Below are positions 41,355 through 45,859 of a stretch of 45,859 nucleotides of DNA, piece by piece (the first letter of the stretch is position 1; each line of letters begins with the position of its first letter). A model generated the notes under the pieces. The model searched no databases. It was not told the DNA's origin and was given only the letters and a program-made list of their open reading frames with translations. Source of the stretch: DASTPP01 sp035762175. Lineage in GTDB: Bacteria > Myxococcota_A > Polyangia > Polyangiales > Polyangiaceae. The stretch is from contig DASTPP010000072.1 in NCBI GenBank assembly GCA_035762175.1, positions 1 through 45,859 of the forward strand, written 5' to 3'. The translations under genes and the position numbers were made by a program.

Positions 41355-43247
41355 ATGCGACACGGGGTACGACGCAGGCGCGCCGTGGGCGCCGAACCGG
41401 GGAGCGATGGCGTACACTTCCGGGTCTGGGCGCCGAAGCGCCGGCGGGTGAGCGTGGCCTTCGAGGGGTCGGAGGCGCGCGAGGTGCCGCTCGAGGCCGA
41501 GGGCGCGACCGGCTACTTCTCGGGCCTGGTCGGGGGGGCGCGCGCGGGCGATTTGTATCGCTTCCGGCTCGACGGCGCGCGCTCGCTCTACCCCGACCCG
41601 GCCTCGCGCTTTCAGCCCGAGGGCCCGCACGGCCCCTCCCGCGTGGTCGACCCGCACGCCTACCGCTGGCGCGACCGCGCGTGGCGGGGCGTGGGGGCGA
41701 AGGGGCAGGTGCTCTACGAAATGCACGTCGGCACCTTCACGCCCGAGGGCACCCTCGCGGCGGCGCGGGCGCAGCTGCCGGCGCTCGCCGAGCTCGGGGT
41801 GACGGTGCTCGAGCTGCTGCCGCTCGCCGACTTCTCCGGGCGCTTCGGCTGGGGCTACGACGGGGTGAACCTCTGGGCGCCGACGCGGCTCTACGGCGAG
41901 CCCGACGACCTGCGGCGCTTCGTCGACGAGGCGCACGCCCTCGGCCTCGGCGTCCTTCTCGACGTCGTCTACAACCACTTCGGCCCCGACGGCAACTACG
42001 TGCGCCAGTTCGCCGACGAGTACTTCACCGACAAGTACAAGACCGAGTGGGGCGAGCCCATCAACTTCGAGGGGCCGCGCGCGGTGCGCGAGTTCTTCGT
42101 CGAGAACGCGGCCTACTGGGTCGACGAGTTCCACTTCGACGGGCTAAGGCTCGACGCCACGCAGTGCATCTTCGACCGCTGGGAAGACCACGTCATTTCC
42201 GCCGTGCAGCGCGCGGTGCGCGAGGCGGCCGGCGGCCGGCAGACCCTGCTCGTGGCCGAGAACGAGCCGCAAAAGGCGCGCCTCGTGCGGCCCGAGGCGA
42301 AGGGCGGCTGCGGCCTCGACGCCCTGTGGAACGACGACTTTCACCACGCCGCGCGCGTGGCGCTCACCGGCCGCAACGAGGCCTACTACTCCGACTACCG
42401 GGGCTCGCCCCAAGAGCTGCTCTCGGCGCTGCGCTGGGGCTACCTGATGCAGGGCCAGCGCTCGCGCTGGCAGGACCAGGGCCGCGGCAGCCCCGCGCTC
42501 GACGTGCCGGCGCACGCCTTCGTCACGTTCTTGCAGAACCACGACCAGGTCGCCAACGGCCTGCGCGGCGACCGCCTCACCGAGCAGACCTCGCCCGGGC
42601 GCCTGCGCGCGCTGACCGCCGCCCTGCTGCTCGGGCCGCCGACGCCGATGCTCTTCCAGGGGCAAGAGTTCGCCGCCCCCGGCCCCTTCTGCTACTTCGC
42701 CGACTTCGGCGGCGAGCTCGGCGAGAAGGTCGGCGGCGGGCGGGCCGAGTTCCTCGCGCAGTTCCCCGCGTTCGCGACGCCCGAGGCGCGGGCCGCGCTG
42801 CCCGGCGCCTGCGCCGAAGAGACCTTCCGCGCCTCGAAGATGGACCTCGAGCTGCGGCGCGAAGGCCGGCACGCGGCCGCCTGGGCGCTGCACCGAGACC
42901 TGATCGCGCTCCGGCGCCGCGACCCCGCCTTCGGCTCGGCGCCGCGCGAGCGCGTGCACGGCGCGGTCGTCGGCCCCGAGGCCTTCGCCCTGCGCTTCCT
43001 CGGCGAGGGCGGCGCCGAAGACCGGCTGCTCGTCGTCAACCTCGGGCTCGAGCTGCGCCTCGAGGCCATCGCCGAGCCCCTCATGGCGCCGCCCGAGGGG
43101 GCCGGCTGGCGCGTGCTCTGGTCGAGCGAAGACCCGCGCTACGGCGGCCACGGCACCCCCGAGGTCTACGACGTCGCGCGCGGCTTCTTCGTGCCCGGGC
43201 AGTCGGCCGTGGTGCTCGCGCCGCGCGCCGCCGGGGCCGCGACGTGA
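41355..43247 (+). CDS. treZ: Malto-oligosyltrehalose trehalohydrolase TreZ
   Basis: 630 aa. The N-terminal CBM48-like domain starts GVHFRVWAPKRRRVSVAFEG. The GH13 barrel shows LYEMHVGTFTPEGT, DVVYNHFGPDGNY, nucleophile region GLRLDATQCI (about 263-272), acid/base LLVAENEP (about 300) and transition-state Asp in FLQNHDQVANG (about 395). LFQGQEFAAPGPFCYFADF is typical of TreZ. It cleaves trehalose from the reducing end of maltooligosyl-trehalose made by TreY from glycogen; treY is not in this window. The next gene on the strand, 58 bp later, is a glycogen-debranching enzyme, which fits a glycogen-to-trehalose route. Confidence 0.95.
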   Translation: MRHGVRRRRAVGAEPGSDGVHFRVWAPKRRRVSVAFEGSEAREVPLEAEGATGYFSGLVGGARAGDLYRFRLDGARSLYPDPASRFQPEGPHGPSRVVDPHAYRWRDRAWRGVGAKGQVLYEMHVGTFTPEGTLAAARAQLPALAELGVTVLELLPLADFSGRFGWGYDGVNLWAPTRLYGEPDDLRRFVDEAHALGLGVLLDVVYNHFGPDGNYVRQFADEYFTDKYKTEWGEPINFEGPRAVREFFVENAAYWVDEFHFDGLRLDATQCIFDRWEDHVISAVQRAVREAAGGRQTLLVAENEPQKARLVRPEAKGGCGLDALWNDDFHHAARVALTGRNEAYYSDYRGSPQELLSALRWGYLMQGQRSRWQDQGRGSPALDVPAHAFVTFLQNHDQVANGLRGDRLTEQTSPGRLRALTAALLLGPPTPMLFQGQEFAAPGPFCYFADFGGELGEKVGGGRAEFLAQFPAFATPEARAALPGACAEETFRASKMDLELRREGRHAAAWALHRDLIALRRRDPAFGSAPRERVHGAVVGPEAFALRFLGEGGAEDRLLVVNLGLELRLEAIAEPLMAPPEGAGWRVLWSSEDPRYGGHGTPEVYDVARGFFVPGQSAVVLAPRAAGAAT

Positions 43248-43305
43248 GCCCCCGCCGGGGCGCGCTTCACCGAACGCTAGGACGGACCGGACCGCAGGGA
43301 GAACG

Positions 43306-45384
43306 ATGACGAACGAGCAAGCGGAAGACATCCTGTGCTGGTCGCGGCGCGAGCCGTCCGCGACGCTGGTCGAGCGCGAGTGGCTCCTCTCGAACGGCCT
43401 CGGCGGCTACGCCTTCGGCTCGCTCGGCTCGGTGGTCACGCGCCGCTACCACGGCCTGCTCATCGCCGCGCTGCCCGCCCCCCTCGGGCGCATGAACTAC
43501 TGGAACCACCTCGACGAGTCGCTCGCCTTGCCCTCCGGCGAGACCTTGCGCCTCGGCGGCAGCGAGCGGCCCGAGGGCGTCGACCTGCCCGTCGCCGAGA
43601 GCCTCGACGAGGTGCGCCTCGTGCTCGGCCTGCCCCGCTGGCGCTACCGCGCCCGGGGCGTCTCGCTCGTCAAGCGCGTGGTGATGCCCTACCAGCAGAA
43701 CTCGACCTACGTCACCTACCGCCTCGAGGACGCCCCCGGCCGCGTCACCCTGCGCCTGCGGCCCATGCTGCACTTTCGGCCCAACGAGAACTCGGTCAAA
43801 GACTCGCCCGCGCGCTCGTACCACGTCCGCGTCGAGGACGACCGCTGCGAGGTGCGCAGCGACCCGCCCCTGCCCGCCCTGCGCTTCTCGCCCCGCGGGC
43901 CCGCGACCCGCCTCGTGCTCGAGTGCGGCCAGCACCCGCCGCGGCCGACCTTCTACCGCATCGAGAAAGAGCGCGGCTACGAGCACGAGGGCACCCTGTG
44001 GAGCCCGGGCTACTTCGAGTTCGACCTCGAGCCCGGCCAGGAGGCCACCCTCGTCGGCTCGACCGAGCCCTGGGAGGTGCTCACCCTCACGACCGAGCAG
44101 GTGCTCGCGGCCGAGCTCTCGCGCCGCCACGCCCTCGTCGAGCACGCCCACCCCGCCGCGCGCGAGGGCCTCGGCGCCCGCCTCGTCGTCGCCGCCGACC
44201 AGTTCATCATCACCCCCACCCGCACCCCCGACCAGGCCCTCGCCCGCGCCGAGGGCTACCAGGCCCAGACCGTCATCGCCGGCTACCCCTGGTTCACCGA
44301 CTGGGGCCGAGACACCATGATCAGCCTCGAGGGCCTGATGATCGCCACCGGCCGCCTGCACGAGGCCGGGCGGGTGCTGCGAACGTTCGGGCACTACGTG
44401 CGCGACGGCCTGATACCCAACCTCTTCCCCGAGGGGCAGAACGAGGGGCTCTACCACACCGCCGACGCCACGCTCTGGTTCTTCCACGCCCTCGACCGCT
44501 ACCTGCGCGCCTCGGGCGACCTGGGCACGCTGCGCGCGCTCTTGCCGACCTTGCGCCAGATCGCCGACGCGCACCTCGCCGGCACCCGCTTCGGCATCGG
44601 CGTCGACCCGAACGACGGTCTTCTGCGGCAGGGCGCCCAGGGCTACCAGCTCACCTGGATGGACGCGAAGGTCGGCGACTGGGTCGTCACCCCGCGCCGG
44701 GGCAAGGCGGTCGAGATCAACGCGCTCTTCTTCAACGCCCTGCGCCTGCTCGCCGGCTGGGAGCGCGACCTGGGCGGCGAGGGCGGGCGGGCCGAGACCC
44801 TGCTCGGGCACGCCGAGCGGCTGCAGGCCTCGTTCAACCGCAAGTTCTGGTTCGAGCGCGGCAAGTACCTCTACGACGTGGTCGAGGGCGAGCAGGGCGA
44901 CGACGCCGCCCTGCGGCCCAACCAGCTCTTCGCCATCGCGCTGCCCAACCCCGTCCTCGAGCGCTCGCGCTGGGAGCCGGTGCTCCTGCGGGTGCGCGAC
45001 GAGCTGCTCACCCCCGTCGGCCTGCGCTCGCTCGCCCGCACCGACCCGAGCTACAAGCCGCGCTACGACGGCGACCTGCGCGCGCGCGACGCCGCCTACC
45101 ACCAGGGCACCGTCTGGGGCTGGCTCGTCGGCCCCTTCGTCGACGCCTGGCTGAACGTCTACCCGCACGATCTCGAGGGCGCCAAGCGCGCGCTCGAGGG
45201 CTTCGGCCGGCACCTCGACGACGCCTGCATCGGCTCGATCAGCGAGATCTTCGACGCCGAGGCGCCCTTCCGGCCGCGCGGCTGCGTCGCCCAGGCCTGG
45301 AGCGTCGCCGAGGTGCTCCGCTGCATGATCCGCGTCACGCCCGGCGGCGACGCCTGGTCGCCCCCGCCCCTGTCGCGCCGCTGA
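43306..45384 (+). CDS. Glycogen-debranching enzyme (amylo-alpha-1,6-glucosidase, GH133-like)
   Basis: 692 aa; ATG 43306 follows AGGGAGA. The N-terminal domain has the family signature EREWLLSNGLGGYAFGSLGS and RYHGLLIAAL. The catalytic alpha/alpha barrel starts near 320 with IAGYPWFTDWGRDTMISLEG, then NEGLYHTADATLWFFHAL, TWMDAKVGDWVVTPRRGKAV, EINALFFNALRLL, and a C-terminal block AYHQGTVWGWLVGPFVDAWL. It removes alpha-1,6 branches of glycogen. It is the likely operon partner of treZ (58-bp gap). It differs from TreX/GlgX, which belong to GH13. Two hairpins follow the stop codon. Confidence 0.94.
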   Translation: MTNEQAEDILCWSRREPSATLVEREWLLSNGLGGYAFGSLGSVVTRRYHGLLIAALPAPLGRMNYWNHLDESLALPSGETLRLGGSERPEGVDLPVAESLDEVRLVLGLPRWRYRARGVSLVKRVVMPYQQNSTYVTYRLEDAPGRVTLRLRPMLHFRPNENSVKDSPARSYHVRVEDDRCEVRSDPPLPALRFSPRGPATRLVLECGQHPPRPTFYRIEKERGYEHEGTLWSPGYFEFDLEPGQEATLVGSTEPWEVLTLTTEQVLAAELSRRHALVEHAHPAAREGLGARLVVAADQFIITPTRTPDQALARAEGYQAQTVIAGYPWFTDWGRDTMISLEGLMIATGRLHEAGRVLRTFGHYVRDGLIPNLFPEGQNEGLYHTADATLWFFHALDRYLRASGDLGTLRALLPTLRQIADAHLAGTRFGIGVDPNDGLLRQGAQGYQLTWMDAKVGDWVVTPRRGKAVEINALFFNALRLLAGWERDLGGEGGRAETLLGHAERLQASFNRKFWFERGKYLYDVVEGEQGDDAALRPNQLFAIALPNPVLERSRWEPVLLRVRDELLTPVGLRSLARTDPSYKPRYDGDLRARDAAYHQGTVWGWLVGPFVDAWLNVYPHDLEGAKRALEGFGRHLDDACIGSISEIFDAEAPFRPRGCVAQAWSVAEVLRCMIRVTPGGDAWSPPPLSRR

Positions 45385-45393
45385 GGCCGAGGC

Positions 45394-45457
45394 GAGCCCC
45401 CGACGGACGCCGGGGGCTCGGGGGAGCTATGTCGTGCCCCCGACCCCCGCCGGGGGC
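45394..45457 (+). terminator. Paired hairpins after the debranching enzyme
   Basis: A 9-bp stem GAGCCCCCG (45394-45402) pairs with 45411-45419, and a 7-bp stem GCCCCCG (45436-45442) pairs with 45451-45457. There is no U tract. Position between a rightward gene and a possible leftward ORF suits a bidirectional stop. Confidence 0.45.
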
Positions 45458-45462
45458 CGCGT

Positions 45463-45747
45463 TCAAGCGCGCTTGCCGCCCCGCCCGCCGCGGCGACCGC
45501 CGCGCGACGCGCCGCCGCCACCGCCGCCCTCGGCCGTCACCAAGCCCGCGCCCTCGAGGGCGCGCGTGGCGGCGCCCTTCAGCGCGCGCGCCGCGCCCTT
45601 CGCGGCCCGGCGGGCGCCCTTCGCGACGCGCGTGGCGCCCTTCAACGCGCGCCGCGCGCCCTTCACCACGCCGACGCCCGCGACGGCCGTCACGCCCGTC
45701 GCGCCGCCGCCCCCGCCGCCCCTCGCCGCGCCGCCGCGCGCCGGCAT
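45463..45747 (-). CDS. Possible small basic KGA-heptad and RGG-rich protein
   Basis: 94 aa from ATG 45747; a shorter form from the GTG pair near 45681 is possible. It reads as a Gly-rich start (MPARGGAARGGGGGG), a heptad-like basic repeat (KGARRAL, KGATRVA, KGARRAA, KGAARAL, KGAATRA), a Gly6 tract and an RGG-box-like end ASRGGRRGGRGGKRA. This composition suggests nucleic-acid binding, as in histone-H1-like bacterial proteins. The repeat is also a 21-bp DNA minisatellite like non-coding ones elsewhere here, and the opposite strand is also open, so coding status is uncertain. No clear ribosome site. Confidence 0.35.
   Translation of the reverse strand: MPARGGAARGGGGGGATGVTAVAGVGVVKGARRALKGATRVAKGARRAAKGAARALKGAATRALEGAGLVTAEGGGGGGASRGGRRGGRGGKRA
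45572..45676. repeat. 21-bp tandem repeat, five units
   Basis: GCGCCCTTC recurs exactly every 21 bp at 45572, 45593, 45614, 45635 and 45656, with a diverged copy at 45548. The last 12 bp of each unit vary. The period keeps frame in both strands. Confidence 0.92.
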
Positions 45748-45765
45748 CGCCGGCGGAGCTGCGCG

Positions 45766-45859
45766 ATGAAGCACGTCCGCCTCGCCGGCCTCACGTTCTG
45801 GGGCAGCATCGTGTTCGCCTACGTGCTGACGCTGATGCCGCTGCCGGACGCGCTGCGTG
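45766..45859 (+). CDS. mreD: Probable rod-shape protein MreD, N-terminus
   Basis: 31 residues from ATG 45766 (GGAG about 7 nt upstream) before the window ends. RLAGLTFWGSIVFAYVLTLM followed by PLPDALR matches the usual MreD opening: a first membrane helix, then a PLPxxLR turn. MreD is an integral membrane partner of MreC in the elongasome. It normally follows mreC, which is not here; the immediate upstream sequence is a minisatellite. With only 31 residues another membrane protein cannot be excluded. Confidence 0.5.
   Translation, partial: MKHVRLAGLTFWGSIVFAYVLTLMPLPDALR

Overview
The window is very GC-rich (third codon positions almost all G or C) and dense with genes on both strands. Long multidomain Ser/Thr kinases with AAA and TPR parts, many small lipoproteins, sigma-54-type promoters and families of lineage-restricted hypotheticals point to a myxobacterium (Myxococcota, probably Polyangia). 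This placement is inference from gene style; no rRNA or tRNA is present to anchor it.

Layout. 1-14.6 kb holds a gene tail, a SNF2-type helicase, a zinc alcohol dehydrogenase, a penicillin-acylase-family lipoprotein, another lipoprotein, a HEAT-repeat protein, a DUF2265-type aminopeptidase with a quinone-oxidoreductase-like partner, an outer-membrane barrel candidate, a DUF423 membrane protein and a small STAS-like protein. 14.6-24.2 kb holds clpB and a kinase-patatin operon (18388-23993). Two related C-loop small-RNA candidates bracket that operon, and a third, structurally different candidate lies upstream of clpB. 24.5-30.5 kb holds an outer-membrane protein, a TPP riboswitch with thiC, a beta-propeller lipoprotein and two hypotheticals. 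30.5-31.4 kb is gene-poor, with a seven-unit tandem array and an aldo/keto reductase relic. 31.5-37.3 kb is an exported molybdenum-hydroxylase operon (diheme cytochrome, 2Fe-2S subunit, molybdopterin subunit) followed by a cyclic-nucleotide-binding-domain protein. 37.2-41.3 kb holds a cytochrome P450, a patatin relic, a PPOX-family protein and an SDR oxidoreductase. 41.3-45.4 kb holds treZ and a glycogen-debranching enzyme, a trehalose/glycogen pair. The window ends in a probable mreD.

Most interesting observation: 18122-18173 (+) and 24066-24159 (-) encode three hairpins sharing the same apical element, a 5-bp GGAYG/CGTCC stem closing a loop with 7-9 cytosines. Each locus starts directly downstream of a GG-N10-GC sigma-54-type promoter and ends in an oligo-U terminator. 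The outer stems differ between loci, including one compensatory A-U to G-C change. This looks like a small-RNA family with C-rich (anti-Shine-Dalgarno-like) loops. From memory it resembles the sigma-54-linked Pxr RNA of Myxococcus xanthus, whose key mutation lies in a C7 run. I could not test that homology.

Second theme: many minisatellites with 21, 33, 34, 38 and 42/43-bp periods. At two loci the repeat unit is a copy of the 3' end of the adjacent gene, including its stop codon.
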